NCBI GenBank assembly: GCA_004193285.1
Contig: SECP01000030.1
Coordinates: 38,808 to 102,807 of the forward strand
Length of the DNA: 64,000 nucleotides
Reading direction: 5' to 3'
Source of the DNA: Myxococcales bacterium
Lineage (GTDB): Bacteria; Myxococcota_A; Polyangia; Polyangiales; Polyangiaceae
Part shown: one piece after another, positions 7,449 through 16,120 of the stretch
Layout of the letters: the number at the start of each line of letters is the position of its first letter
How positions within the stretch are numbered: the stretch's first letter is position 1
The notes under the pieces: model-generated
What the model saw: the letters and a program-made list of their open reading frames with translations, nothing else
The model's database searches: none
What the model was told of the DNA's origin: nothing
Position numbers and translations under genes: made by a program

Positions 7449-8864
7449 TCAGCTGCTCCGCGGCGCGCGGCTCGGCGGAGGCGGAGGTGCGAGCGGGCGC
7501 GCGCTCGGCGGCAGTGGTGCGCCTTGAGTGCCGAACCGCAACGAGGTGGTCGGCAATTCCATCGCCAGCTCGGCCAGGGGACGAAGGGGCGCGCTCACGG
7601 GGGCTCCCGCGTGCAGGCGCCGACCGGTGATGAGCCGCGACCCGCGACGGTACGCGAAGTACGCCCACGTCCAGTCCAGGAGCACGACGATGCGGTTGCG
7701 GAAGTCGATCAAGTAAAAGACGTGCACGAACAACCACGCCAGCCAAGCGAGCAGCCCACTCAGCCGCATCCCGCGGAACTGCGCCACCGCGCGCTTGCGC
7801 CCAATCGTCGCCATCGAGCCCTTGTCCACGTAGGCGAAGGCTTCGCGTGGGTGTCCGTCGATGCTGCGCGAGATCTGCCGCGCCACGAAGCGGCCTTGCT
7901 GCATCGCCACCGGGCTCACGCCGGGGAGCGCGCGGTCCGTGCCGGCGGGCACGAACGCGGCCGCGTCCCCCACCACGAAGATTTCTGGACGCCCCGGCAC
8001 GGAGCAATCAGCGAGAACCTTGGCCCGCCCCTGCCGGTCTACCTCCAGCCCGATGGCCTGGCACAGCGGGGAGCCGCGCACGCCCGCCGCCCACAGCACC
8101 GTCGAGGCGATGATGCGCTCACTGCCGCAGCTGACGCTGTCCGCATCGATGTCCGTCACGCGCAGGCCGGTGCGCACCTCGACCCCCATCGCGCGCAGGT
8201 TCGCGGCGGCGAGCTCGGAAAGCTCGGGATGCAAGTTCGGCAAGATGCGGTCGCCCCCCTCCACGAGCACCACGCGCGTCGCGTCGCTCTCGATGGCGCG
8301 GAAGTCACGCGACAGCACCACCGTCGCGAGCTCGGCGATCGCTCCCGCCAGCTCCACTCCGGTGGGACCGCCGCCAATCACCACGAAAGTGAGGTGACGG
8401 CGCTGGACGGCCGCGTCGGTCTCTCGCTCTGCGGCTTCGAACGCGAGCAGCACGCGCCGCCGGATCTCGACCGCGTCGTCCAGATCTTTGAGGCCCGGCG
8501 CAGATTGGGCCCAGTCATCGCGGCCGAAATAGCTACTTTCCGCCCCGGCCGCCACCACCAGGTAGTCGTAGGCAATGGGCGGCATCTCGCGCGTGAGCAC
8601 GTGACGCCCTTCCAGATCCACGCCCACTACCTCTGCCAAGAGAACCTTGGCATTGGCTTGTCGGCTGAGCACGGCGCGGATGGGCACCGCAATCTCCCCT
8701 GGCGACAAGCCCGCCATCGCCACCTGGTACAGCAAGGGCTGGAACAGGTGGTGGTTCGAGCGGTCGATCAACGTGACGTGTACGGAGCTACTGGCCAGGG
8801 CTCGGGTCAGGCCGAGTCCTCCAAAGCCTCCGCCAATCACGACGACCTTCTTGCGAAGCTTCAT
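7449..8864 (-). CDS. ndh: Type II NADH dehydrogenase (NDH-2)
   Basis: A 471-residue membrane-associated flavoprotein that passes electrons from NADH to quinone without pumping protons. The N-terminus has the FAD dinucleotide motif VVVIGGGFGGLGLTRAL. A second Rossmann motif, VIGGGPTGVELAGAIAEL (about 165-182), binds NADH. The FAD-contacting GDAAAF follows near 298. Near 380-415 is the usual hydrophobic C-terminal anchor (LAWLAWLFVHVFYLIDFRN). The last 35 or so residues are Pro/Arg-rich and unlike the family core. A TAAGCC hexamer lies 8 nt before the ATG. It sits alone, in divergent orientation to the next gene. Confidence 0.92.
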   Translation of the reverse strand: MKLRKKVVVIGGGFGGLGLTRALASSSVHVTLIDRSNHHLFQPLLYQVAMAGLSPGEIAVPIRAVLSRQANAKVLLAEVVGVDLEGRHVLTREMPPIAYDYLVVAAGAESSYFGRDDWAQSAPGLKDLDDAVEIRRRVLLAFEAAERETDAAVQRRHLTFVVIGGGPTGVELAGAIAELATVVLSRDFRAIESDATRVVLVEGGDRILPNLHPELSELAAANLRAMGVEVRTGLRVTDIDADSVSCGSERIIASTVLWAAGVRGSPLCQAIGLEVDRQGRAKVLADCSVPGRPEIFVVGDAAAFVPAGTDRALPGVSPVAMQQGRFVARQISRSIDGHPREAFAYVDKGSMATIGRKRAVAQFRGMRLSGLLAWLAWLFVHVFYLIDFRNRIVVLLDWTWAYFAYRRGSRLITGRRLHAGAPVSAPLRPLAELAMELPTTSLRFGTQGAPLPPSARPLAPPPPPSRAPRSS

Positions 8865-8991
8865 GGCTCGAGGGCTTAAACCGAGTTGCGCGCTCGCTCA
8901 AGGAGCTCTGCCGCCTCTCACGGCGCCCTGTCCGGCGGAGGTAGCTCCGTCACCCATTCTTCACTCCTCGGGTTGAGCTCGTCCGCGCCGT

Positions 8992-9061
8992 TTGCAGCGG
9001 AAAACTGGTGTTTAGGATCCGAGAAGCGAGCTCGCCGGGTCCGGGTCCGGCCGGCGAGCTC
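8992..9061 (+). promoter_or_regulatory. Promoter and 5' leader hairpin
   Basis: TTGCAG (8992-8997) and TAGGAT (9013-9018), 15 bp apart, resemble a sigma-70 promoter with a short spacer. Its start point would fall near 9025. Immediately after comes a perfect 11-bp stem, GAGCTCGCCGG (9028-9038) with CCGGCGAGCTC (9051-9061) around a 12-nt loop. The hairpin would lie at the 5' end of a roughly 110-nt leader of the gene at 9134. Confidence 0.4.
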
Positions 9062-9133
9062 CTTTCGATGCCAACCGGACATCTGACGCGCAGGTGGCAT
9101 GGCGGTTGCTCATGGCGACGCAGAGGCTGAAAC

Positions 9134-9724
9134 ATGAGCGAACAGGACCTGTTTTGGGCGTTGGTTTTGCTGGGCGGGATGGTCGTCATCATCCTGGCGG
9201 CTGTGGCGTTCTCGCGACGGCAGGCACGGCTGCGACGCGCGCAGCTACAAGATCGCTTCGGGCCGGAATACGACCGCGCTGCCTACGAGCTGGGCGACGC
9301 GCGGAAGGCCGAGAAAGAGCTCTCCGCTCGCGCTCGTCGAGTCGACAAGCTCGCTCTCCGCGAGCTGGGCGCCGCGGAGCGTGCGCGCTTTGCGTCGCAG
9401 TGGACGACGGTGCAAGCGCAGTTCGTGGACGACCCCGCGATGGCGGTGCGGAGCGCGAACGAGCTCATCAACTTGGTGATGGCCGCCCGCGGCTATCCGG
9501 TGGAGAGCTTCGAGCAACGCGAGGCGGATCTCTCGGTGGACCACGCCGCCGTCATCCAGCACTACCGAGCCGCCCGGACGATCGCAGATCAGAACCACCA
9601 CGGCCGCGCCAGCACGGAGGACTTGCGGCAAGCCATGGTGCATTACCGCGTGCTCTTCGGCGATTTGCTGCAGGAGCAAGCGGCTCAGGGGCGGTCGCTG
9701 CGCCACTCCGTCGCCGGCGCTTGA
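9134..9724 (+). CDS. Membrane-anchored conserved hypothetical protein
   Basis: A 196-residue protein with one N-terminal membrane helix (about 7-27) and a short basic stretch after it, so the body should be cytosolic. The rest matches in style a conserved family of unknown function. Recognisable blocks are FGPEYDRAAYELGD, VQAQFVDDPAMAVRSANELI, MAARGYPVESFEQREADLSV and EDLRQAMVHYRVLFGDLL. No catalytic motif is evident. AGAGG lies 7 nt before the ATG, so this gene appears Shine-Dalgarno-led with a structured leader. Its stop abuts the folE promoter and start region. Confidence 0.8.
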   Translation: MSEQDLFWALVLLGGMVVIILAAVAFSRRQARLRRAQLQDRFGPEYDRAAYELGDARKAEKELSARARRVDKLALRELGAAERARFASQWTTVQAQFVDDPAMAVRSANELINLVMAARGYPVESFEQREADLSVDHAAVIQHYRAARTIADQNHHGRASTEDLRQAMVHYRVLFGDLLQEQAAQGRSLRHSVAGA

Positions 9725-9726
9725 TG

Positions 9727-9732
9727 TATGCT
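9727..9732 (+). promoter_or_regulatory. TAnnnT -10-like element, 9 nt before ATG
   Basis: TATGCT is followed by 9 nt and ATG 9742. Because of it I prefer ATG 9742 to the upstream ATG 9724 as the folE start; the earlier start would put this hexamer inside the coding sequence. Confidence 0.4.
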
Positions 9733-9741
9733 GCGCCGCTC

Positions 9742-10380
9742 ATGGCGAAGCACGACGAACGAGCGAACGACAAGGACGCGGCGGTGAGCAAACCCGGAGT
9801 CGCCGCCGCGGAGCAGCACGTGCGGGGCCTCCTCGCCTACCTGGGCGAGGACGTGACCCGCGAAGGGCTGGTGGAGACTCCGGCCCGCGTGGTGCGGGCG
9901 ATGAGCGAGCACTTCGCCGGCTACCAGCTGGACGCGGCGGAGTACCTGGCCAAGACCTTCCAAGAGGTGGAGGGGTATGACGAGCTGGTGCTCGTGAGCG
10001 ACATCGAGCTTTTCAGCCACTGCGAGCACCACATGGTGCCCTTCGTGGGCAAGGCTCACGTGGCGTACATCCCGGATGGGCGGGTCGTCGGCCTCAGCAA
10101 GCTCGCGCGGGTGGTGGACGTGTACGCCAAGCGGCTGCAAGTCCAGGAGAAGCTCACGAAGCAGATCGCGGACGCGATACAGACACACCTCAAGCCGCAG
10201 GGCGTGGCCGTCATCGTGCAGTGCCAGCACTTTTGCATGTGCTACCGCGGAGTGAAGAAGCCCGGCTCTTGGACGACGACCAGCAAGCTGCACGGCCTGT
10301 TCCTCAAAGACCCGGCGGCGCGGATGGAGCTGTTCACGGTGCTCGGTTTGCCGCGGCAAATTGGGGCGCAGGGAGCCTGA
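9742..10380 (+). CDS. folE: GTP cyclohydrolase I
   Basis: This 212-residue enzyme converts GTP to 7,8-dihydroneopterin triphosphate, the first step of tetrahydrofolate (and pterin) synthesis, in the cytosol. The zinc site is visible as CEHHMVPFVGKAHVAYIP (one Cys and the His) together with the later Cys in FCMCYRGVKKPGS. The block GLSKLARVVDVYAKRLQVQE and the substrate-binding QCQHFCM are also canonical, as is the length. The first 20 or so residues are Lys/Asp-rich and variable. It is 3 bp upstream of the Ppx/GppA gene, so the two are probably co-transcribed. Confidence 0.95.
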   Translation: MAKHDERANDKDAAVSKPGVAAAEQHVRGLLAYLGEDVTREGLVETPARVVRAMSEHFAGYQLDAAEYLAKTFQEVEGYDELVLVSDIELFSHCEHHMVPFVGKAHVAYIPDGRVVGLSKLARVVDVYAKRLQVQEKLTKQIADAIQTHLKPQGVAVIVQCQHFCMCYRGVKKPGSWTTTSKLHGLFLKDPAARMELFTVLGLPRQIGAQGA

Positions 10381-10383
10381 GCC

Positions 10384-11277
10384 ATGACCGTGGGCGCGGT
10401 GGACATCGGCACGAACTCGGCTCGGCTGCTCATCGCGGACGAATCCGGCCGAGAGCTGGCGAGGCCGATGCGAATCACTCGCCTCGGGCAAGGCGTAGAC
10501 GTGACCGGTCGCCTAGCGCCAGAAGCGATGGCCCGCACCGTTGCGGTACTCGCGGAGTATGGCGCGGCCTGCCGCCTTCATGGCGTGCGGCGGCTACGCG
10601 CGACCGCCACGAGCGCCGCCCGTGACGCAGAGAACGCTCAGGCTTTCTTCGACGAAGCGGAGCAGGCGCTCGGGGTTCGGCCGGAGCTGCTGAGTGGAGA
10701 AGAAGAAGCGCGGCTCTCGTTTTTGGGCGCGACTTCCGGCTTACCCGCGGAAGACGCGCCGTTTCTGGTGGTGGATATCGGCGGCGGCTCGACCGAGCTC
10801 GTGCTTGGCTCGACGCAGCCGGAGGAGCTGGTCTCCCTCCAGCTCGGCTGCCGGCGGATGACCGAGCGGCACCTCCGCTCGGATCCGCCCAGCGCGGCGG
10901 AGCTCGAGGCTTGCCAAAAGGACGTGGCCGAGGCCCTGGCGGGCGCCGACAGGTTGGACGTGAGCCGAGCCCGTCGGGTCGTGGGGCTGGCCGGCACCGT
11001 GACCGCGCTCGCCGGCTTGCAGCTGGGCTTGCGGCGTTACGACGCCTCGCAGACCCACCACACCAGGCTGTCTTTGGTCCAGGTGGAACAATCCGTCCAC
11101 GAGCTGAGCCGCGCGCCGGCCGTCGAACGGCGGCGGCTGTTGGCCGAACCGGAGCGCGCGGACGTCATCGTCGGCGGCGCGATCGTTCTCCTGGAGATTT
11201 TGCGGCACTTTCACTTGCCGGAGTTGCTGGTGAGCGAGCACGACATCTTGGACGGCCTCGTCGCGTCGCTCGCTTGA
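10384..11277 (+). CDS. Ppx/GppA-family phosphatase, short form
   Basis: A 297-residue member of the exopolyphosphatase/guanosine pentaphosphatase family (ASKHA fold). The phosphate-1 motif GAVDIGTNSARLLIAD opens the protein, and the phosphate-2 motif FLVVDIGGGSTELVLG is near 122-137. Only the two actin-like N-terminal domains are present; the C-terminal HD-like domains of E. coli Ppx are absent, as in many short bacterial forms. It likely hydrolyses terminal phosphates of polyphosphate or of pppGpp; which one cannot be told from sequence. It starts 3 bp after the folE stop. Confidence 0.88.
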   Translation: MTVGAVDIGTNSARLLIADESGRELARPMRITRLGQGVDVTGRLAPEAMARTVAVLAEYGAACRLHGVRRLRATATSAARDAENAQAFFDEAEQALGVRPELLSGEEEARLSFLGATSGLPAEDAPFLVVDIGGGSTELVLGSTQPEELVSLQLGCRRMTERHLRSDPPSAAELEACQKDVAEALAGADRLDVSRARRVVGLAGTVTALAGLQLGLRRYDASQTHHTRLSLVQVEQSVHELSRAPAVERRRLLAEPERADVIVGGAIVLLEILRHFHLPELLVSEHDILDGLVASLA

Positions 11278-11335
11278 TTCGGTCGGGGTGGGACAGTTAT
11301 GTCCAGCGCTACTTGGCCGTACCCACGCGCCAGGC

Positions 11336-13339
11336 ATGACTACTTCCACCTCCAATGCCTCCAATCCAGCTCACGAGCTGGCCGAGCTCCGGGCCCGTGT
11401 GCGCGAGCTGGAGGAGCAGGCGACGGCTTCAGCGCACCTCGGAGCTCGCTACCAGCTGCTGTTGAACCACCTGAACGTGGGTGTGTTCGTCTCCAGCATC
11501 GAGGGTCGCATGCTGGAGTGCAACGACCGCACTCTCCAAATGTCGGGCGCGCCCAACCGAGAAGCGCTCTTGGCAATCGACCTGGCCTCGATGTACGAGC
11601 GCCCCGAAGATCGAGCCCGGCTGCTCGCGAAGCTGGAAGCTGACGGCGAGGTGCGCGGGTTCGAAAGCTGGACCCGGAGCCCGGACGGACGGCGGCAGTG
11701 CTCTTCGATGAACGCCGTGCTCGCGCCTCTTGGCCGCGGCGGAGCTCCGCTGATCCTCGGGATGCTCGAGGACATCACGGATCGGAAATTGGCCGAGGAG
11801 CAGATTGGGGAGGGTGAGGCGCGCTTTCGTATGTTCGCCGAGCAGTCTCTGCTCGGCATCGCCATCCTCCAGGATGACGCCATCCGCTACGTGAACCAGG
11901 CCATCGCAGACACCAACGGCTACTCGCTCGAGGAGATGTCCGAGTGGCGGGTGAGCGACTTGTCCCGCGTGATCCACGCCGAAGACTACGCCTTCGCGGC
12001 AGAGCAGGCGCGCCGCAAGCAAGCCGGAGACCCGGGCGCGCTCACCCATTACGAGTACCGCATCATCACCAAGAGCGGGCAGACGCGCTGGGTCGAGCAG
12101 TACTCGCGCACCATCGAGTACGGCGGCAGGCCCGCAGATTTCGTGACCCTGATCGACATCACCACGCGCAAGCAGGCGGAGGGGCGGCTCGGTCAGCTGT
12201 CCGCGGGTATGGAGCGCGCGGCCAAGCTCGAGTCACTCGGAGTGCTCGCGGCGGGCATTGCTCACGATTTCAACAACCTGCTCGGGGTGCTCTCCGGGCA
12301 CCTGGATCTCGCGCGAAGCAGCGCGGATTGCGGCCGCGCCGCCCGCTCCCACCTGGACCTCGGCGAGCAAGCCTTCGCCCGAGCGCGCGCTCTGACCGGC
12401 CAATTGTTGGCCTTCGCCAAGGGAGGCACGCCGCTCCGCAAGGTGGGCTCCGTCGCGGCGACCGTCCGCCGATGTGCAGAGCTGACCCTCAGCGGTAGCA
12501 ACGTGGGATGGGTCCTCGAAGCGCCGCCTGACCTCTGGAGCGCGGAGTTCGACGCCACGCTGCTGTCGCAAGCGTTCAACAACCTGCTGATCAACGCCAA
12601 GCAGGCCATGCCGAAGGGCGGCGCGGTACGGGTGGTGGCGCGCAACGTGGAGCTCGCGTCGCCGCCGGAACCCGGGCTCCCACCCGGAAAGTACGTGAGC
12701 CTGCGCTTCGTCGACGAGGGGCCCGGCGTTCCGCCGGACATCGCCGAGCGCATCTTCGAGCCGTTCTTCACCACTCGACCGGAGGGAAGCGGCGTCGGCT
12801 TGACGGCCGCGTATGCGATCATGAAAAAGCACCAAGGCCACCTGGAGGTCGAGCTCGGCGTCGAGCCCGGCGCGGCATTTCAGGTTCTCCTTCCGGCCGC
12901 TCCCGAAACGAAGCCCGACGTCGCGCCCGCTCGACGCGCCCCCAAGCAGGGGCAAGGCATGGTGCTGGTCATGGACGACGATGACATGGTGCGCCGCGTC
13001 ACCGCGAGCATGCTTGCCCATTTGGGGTACGAGCCGATCCCTACGTCGCACGGCACTGAGGCTCTGCAGCGAACGCGCCGCTTGCTCGCGGAGGGCAAGG
13101 TGTTGACCGCAGCGCTGCTGGACCTGACCGTTGGTCCCGGTGAAGGGGGGCGAGACGTGGTCGGCCCGCTCCGCGAGCTTTCGCCCACGCTGCCAATCGT
13201 CGCGTCCAGCGGCTACTCGGACGACCCGATCATGGCGGAGCCGTGCCGCTTCGGTTTCAGTGCCAGCCTACGTAAGCCGTTCTTGCTCGCCGATCTCGCG
13301 GCAGTGCTGAGCCGCTCGATCGAGAGCGCCAAGGCCTAG
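11336..13339 (+). CDS. Hybrid PAS sensor histidine kinase with receiver domain
   Basis: This 667-residue cytosolic hybrid kinase has no membrane segment. A short coiled coil (about 10-30) is followed by two PAS domains (about 35-155 and 160-285). Then come a HisKA domain with AAGIAHDFNNLLGVLSGH (phospho-His about H310), an HATPase domain with NNLLINAKQAM (N box), FVDEGPGVPPD (G1) and EPFFTTRPEGSGVGL (F/G2), and a C-terminal receiver with the DDDD acidic pocket, phospho-acceptor D596 (LLDLTV) and the conserved Lys in LRKPF. It should autophosphorylate and relay to its own receiver. No separate response regulator is adjacent. Start ATG 11336 gives MTTSTS; an upstream in-frame ATG at 11288 adds an unlikely Cys/Pro-rich extension. 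Confidence 0.92.
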   Translation: MTTSTSNASNPAHELAELRARVRELEEQATASAHLGARYQLLLNHLNVGVFVSSIEGRMLECNDRTLQMSGAPNREALLAIDLASMYERPEDRARLLAKLEADGEVRGFESWTRSPDGRRQCSSMNAVLAPLGRGGAPLILGMLEDITDRKLAEEQIGEGEARFRMFAEQSLLGIAILQDDAIRYVNQAIADTNGYSLEEMSEWRVSDLSRVIHAEDYAFAAEQARRKQAGDPGALTHYEYRIITKSGQTRWVEQYSRTIEYGGRPADFVTLIDITTRKQAEGRLGQLSAGMERAAKLESLGVLAAGIAHDFNNLLGVLSGHLDLARSSADCGRAARSHLDLGEQAFARARALTGQLLAFAKGGTPLRKVGSVAATVRRCAELTLSGSNVGWVLEAPPDLWSAEFDATLLSQAFNNLLINAKQAMPKGGAVRVVARNVELASPPEPGLPPGKYVSLRFVDEGPGVPPDIAERIFEPFFTTRPEGSGVGLTAAYAIMKKHQGHLEVELGVEPGAAFQVLLPAAPETKPDVAPARRAPKQGQGMVLVMDDDDMVRRVTASMLAHLGYEPIPTSHGTEALQRTRRLLAEGKVLTAALLDLTVGPGEGGRDVVGPLRELSPTLPIVASSGYSDDPIMAEPCRFGFSASLRKPFLLADLAAVLSRSIESAKA

Positions 13340-13350
13340 CGCGCTCAGCC

Positions 13351-13369
13351 CTCGCCTCGCGGCGGGTTT
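13351..13369 (+). terminator. Possible weak intrinsic terminator
   Basis: CTCGCC (13351-13356) pairs with GGCGGG (13361-13366), including one G-U pair, around TCGC. TTT follows. The stem is short, so this is a weak call. Confidence 0.3.
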
Positions 13370-13390
13370 GGAGCTACAAATCCGCACCTT

Positions 13391-14710
13391 ATGGCTTCCA
13401 CCCAGCTCGTTTTCGGCTCACGCGACGAACACCGTGCCTGGCTGCAAAGCCAGGGTGCTCTGCCGCGCGGGTTCCGGGTCGGTACCACCAAGCTGGAGTT
13501 CGCGCCCTACGAGCTGCCGAGCAAGTCCGCCAAGATGAACCTGACCCTCGTCACCTTGGACGAGCCCACCACGGACTTCGCGGCTGTCTTCACGAACAAT
13601 GCGTTTCCAGGCGCGCCGGTCAAGATTGGCCGACGCCGCCTCGCGGAGCCGCGGCTCTCGGCGATCCTCGTCAACAACAAGATCTCGAACGTGTGCGCGC
13701 CGGGCGGGGAAGAGACGTCGGAGCGATTGTGCGAGGAGCTCGGCAAGCTGCTGAACGTTCCCGGGAGCTCGATCCTACCGTGCTCCACCGGCGTCATCGG
13801 TTGGCGCCTGCCGCTGGAGGCCATGCTGAGCGCGCTGCCCAGCGCGGTTTCGGCGCTGCGCGTCGACAGTGCGCTCAGCGCTGCCGCCGGTATCGTCACG
13901 ACCGACCTGTACCCCAAAGTACGCTCGGCGGAGGTGCAAGGCGGGCGCATCGTAGGTATCGCGAAGGGCGCCGGCATGATCGAGCCGAATTTGGCGACGA
14001 TGCTCGTCTACGTGTTCACCGATCTCGCGGTGCCGCGAGCGGCGCTTCGCGAAATGCTTCCGCGCGTGGTGGGTCCGACCTTCAACGCGATGAGCATCGA
14101 CAGCGACACCAGCACTTCGGACACGGTGGTGCTCGTCTCGTCCAGCAAGGTGCCCTGCGCGGACCTCGCCGGGTTCGAAGCCGCTCTGCTCGGAGTCTGC
14201 CGCGACTTGACCGAGGACATCGTGCGCAATGGCGAGGGAGTGCGCCATGTGCTGCGCGTGGAGGTAACCGGGGCGCCGACAGAGGCGCTGGCGCGCGGCA
14301 TCGGCAAGGCGGTGGTCAACGCGCCGCTCTTCAAATGCGCAGTCGCCGGTAACGACCCGAACGTGGGGCGCCTCGTGCAAGCAGTCGGCAAGTACGTCGG
14401 CGCAGCCGCGCCGGAGGTAAACCTCTCCAATACTTCCATGCGCCTCGGAGGCATCCCCATCGTGAACCGAGCCGAGTTTTTCCTCGAGCCGAGCAAAGAG
14501 GCGGAGCTCGTTCAGCACCTGAAGAGCGCCGAGCTGTACGAGAGCCGCCCTGCGGCGGACGGCACGTTCAGCCCGCCGGTGGACTTTCCGCCGCACGAGC
14601 GCGCCGTGCAGGTCCAAATCGACCTGGGCATCGGCAACGCCAGCGCGGTGGTCCTCGGCGCGGATCTGACTCACGAGTACGTGAGCGAGAACGCGGATTA
14701 CCGCAGCTGA
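13391..14710 (+). CDS. argJ: Bifunctional ornithine acetyltransferase/N-acetylglutamate synthase
   Basis: A 439-residue ArgJ enzyme of the cyclic arginine biosynthesis route. It moves the acetyl group from N-acetylornithine to glutamate and may also acetylate glutamate from acetyl-CoA. ArgJ precursors cleave themselves before a Thr that becomes the N-terminal nucleophile of the beta chain. Here that site is KGAGMIEPNLATMLVYVF with Thr at about residue 203. Other family blocks are FTNNAFPGAPV, PCSTGVIG and FKCAVAGNDPNVGRL, and the protein ends on a Ser (ENADYRS) as expected for the family. The N-terminal extension is slightly longer than usual. No other arg gene is nearby. Confidence 0.94.
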   Translation: MASTQLVFGSRDEHRAWLQSQGALPRGFRVGTTKLEFAPYELPSKSAKMNLTLVTLDEPTTDFAAVFTNNAFPGAPVKIGRRRLAEPRLSAILVNNKISNVCAPGGEETSERLCEELGKLLNVPGSSILPCSTGVIGWRLPLEAMLSALPSAVSALRVDSALSAAAGIVTTDLYPKVRSAEVQGGRIVGIAKGAGMIEPNLATMLVYVFTDLAVPRAALREMLPRVVGPTFNAMSIDSDTSTSDTVVLVSSSKVPCADLAGFEAALLGVCRDLTEDIVRNGEGVRHVLRVEVTGAPTEALARGIGKAVVNAPLFKCAVAGNDPNVGRLVQAVGKYVGAAAPEVNLSNTSMRLGGIPIVNRAEFFLEPSKEAELVQHLKSAELYESRPAADGTFSPPVDFPPHERAVQVQIDLGIGNASAVVLGADLTHEYVSENADYRS

Positions 14711-14733
14711 GTAGGCGCGGAGCGGGCCCTGTG

Positions 14734-15993
14734 TCAGCGCTCACGCAACGGCGCGTCCGAGGCGTACGGATTCGTCGGGTGCTCGGGCTCTGGCAGGGTG
14801 TCTTGCAGCGTGACCGCGCTCGCTCCCACGTCCGACTTGAAATCCGAAGCGCCCTTCAGGTGCTGAGGCTCCAGGGCCAGGCCCTGCGAGCGCTCGAGGG
14901 CGCGCTCCATCACGCTGCGCAGCTCCAGCAGGTTGCCGGCCCAGGGCTGCTGCTCCAAGTAGTCACGCGCCGGTGCGGTAATCTCCGGAACGGCGCTGCC
15001 CGCGCGGCCCGCCGCTTGGACGAGAAACTGATGCGCGAGGGGCAATATCTCCGCGCGCCGCTCGCGCAGGGGTCGCAGACGCAGCTGCACCCCTCTCAGG
15101 CGTAAGTAGAGGTCGAGCCGAAAACTACCCGTAGCGACGAGCGCGCGGAGGTCCGTGCTCGTGGTCGTGACGAGCCGCACGTCCAAAAAGCGGTGCGCCT
15201 CCGAGCGTTCCAGCACCCGCGCCTGCCCGAGCACCGCGACCAGCTCGCCTTGCGTGGCTAGCGGAAGCGCGGACACGTTTTCGAGCAGCACGCTGCCACC
15301 ACTCGCGTCGCGCAGCAGGCCCAATCCCCCCGCGCCCTCTTCCACCAGCGCCGCGCAGTCGATGCTCAAGAACGGCAGCTGCGAGCGCGCTGAGCGGCGG
15401 TGAAGCCGCTTGGCCAGCGTCGCGCGGCCCGAGCCGCCCTCGCCCACGACGACCGCGTTCAGGTTCGTGGTCGCGATGAGATCCGCAAGCCGCTGCAGGC
15501 GCGCGCCCGAAGGCTCCAGCCGCCGCACGCGCTGGAGCGGGTTCTCGAGCACATCCACGCGGGTGGTGCGCGACGCCTGGGCGCTGGGCGGAGGCAAGGT
15601 CGCGGCGACGCTACCGCCGAAGGCGGAAGGCGTCGCGAGCGAGTCGTCCAGCACCAAGAAGGCGTCGCCGAGCTCCACGATGCTGTCGCGGTCGAAGGTC
15701 GTCTCGACCCCGGGCTCGAGCCGCACTCCGTCCACGTGGACGCCGTTCGCGCTGTCCTGGTCTACGATGCGCGGCGGCTCTCCCGCGACGACGCGGGCGT
15801 GATTCCGCGACACCGACCCGGCGTTGACTCGTAGCTCCGCGGCCAAGCCCCGACCGACGAGCAACGACCCTGACTGCGGCAGCGGCGCGCTCGCAAAACC
15901 GGAGCGCCAGATCGCCAGCACGCGCGGCCTCGAGAACGGGTACGCATCGAGAGGAGGCCGAGACGGCGCTTCTGGGAGCGGCTTGGCGGACAT
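14734..15993 (-). CDS. FHA domain fused to degenerate sigma-54-activator-like AAA domain
   Basis: A 419-residue protein. An FHA phosphothreonine-binding domain (about 25-117: GRGLAAELRV, VSRNHARVV, SANGVHVDG) is followed by an AAA domain of the bacterial enhancer-binding-protein type (about 155-380). That domain is degenerate. The Walker A is GEGGSGRATLAK, with Arg where Lys is required. The Walker B is GSVLLENV rather than LFLDE. The sigma-54-contacting GAFTGA loop is missing between DCAALVEEGAGGLGLL and the Walker B, and there is no C-terminal Fis-type helix-turn-helix. It probably cannot remodel sigma-54 holoenzyme. A phosphopeptide-dependent scaffold downstream of a Ser/Thr kinase is a reasonable inference. 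The start MSAKPL is used because upstream in-frame sequence is compositionally a shadow. Confidence 0.85.
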   Translation of the reverse strand: MSAKPLPEAPSRPPLDAYPFSRPRVLAIWRSGFASAPLPQSGSLLVGRGLAAELRVNAGSVSRNHARVVAGEPPRIVDQDSANGVHVDGVRLEPGVETTFDRDSIVELGDAFLVLDDSLATPSAFGGSVAATLPPPSAQASRTTRVDVLENPLQRVRRLEPSGARLQRLADLIATTNLNAVVVGEGGSGRATLAKRLHRRSARSQLPFLSIDCAALVEEGAGGLGLLRDASGGSVLLENVSALPLATQGELVAVLGQARVLERSEAHRFLDVRLVTTTSTDLRALVATGSFRLDLYLRLRGVQLRLRPLRERRAEILPLAHQFLVQAAGRAGSAVPEITAPARDYLEQQPWAGNLLELRSVMERALERSQGLALEPQHLKGASDFKSDVGASAVTLQDTLPEPEHPTNPYASDAPLRER

Positions 15994-16120
15994 GACGGGC
16001 GGGCCGGCTTCTTGCCACACGCCGTGTTTCGAAACAGCGACAAGGCACCGCTGGCGCGCGCCTTGGCCAACAAACGTCACCGGCCGACTGACCACGGACT
16101 GGGTCACGAGCGGATGAAGC

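Noticed and set aside
7395..8879. 494-codon plus-strand ORF opposite NDH-2
   Set aside because: Antisense shadow of a gene with clear FAD and NAD motifs; product is His/Arg-rich without domains.
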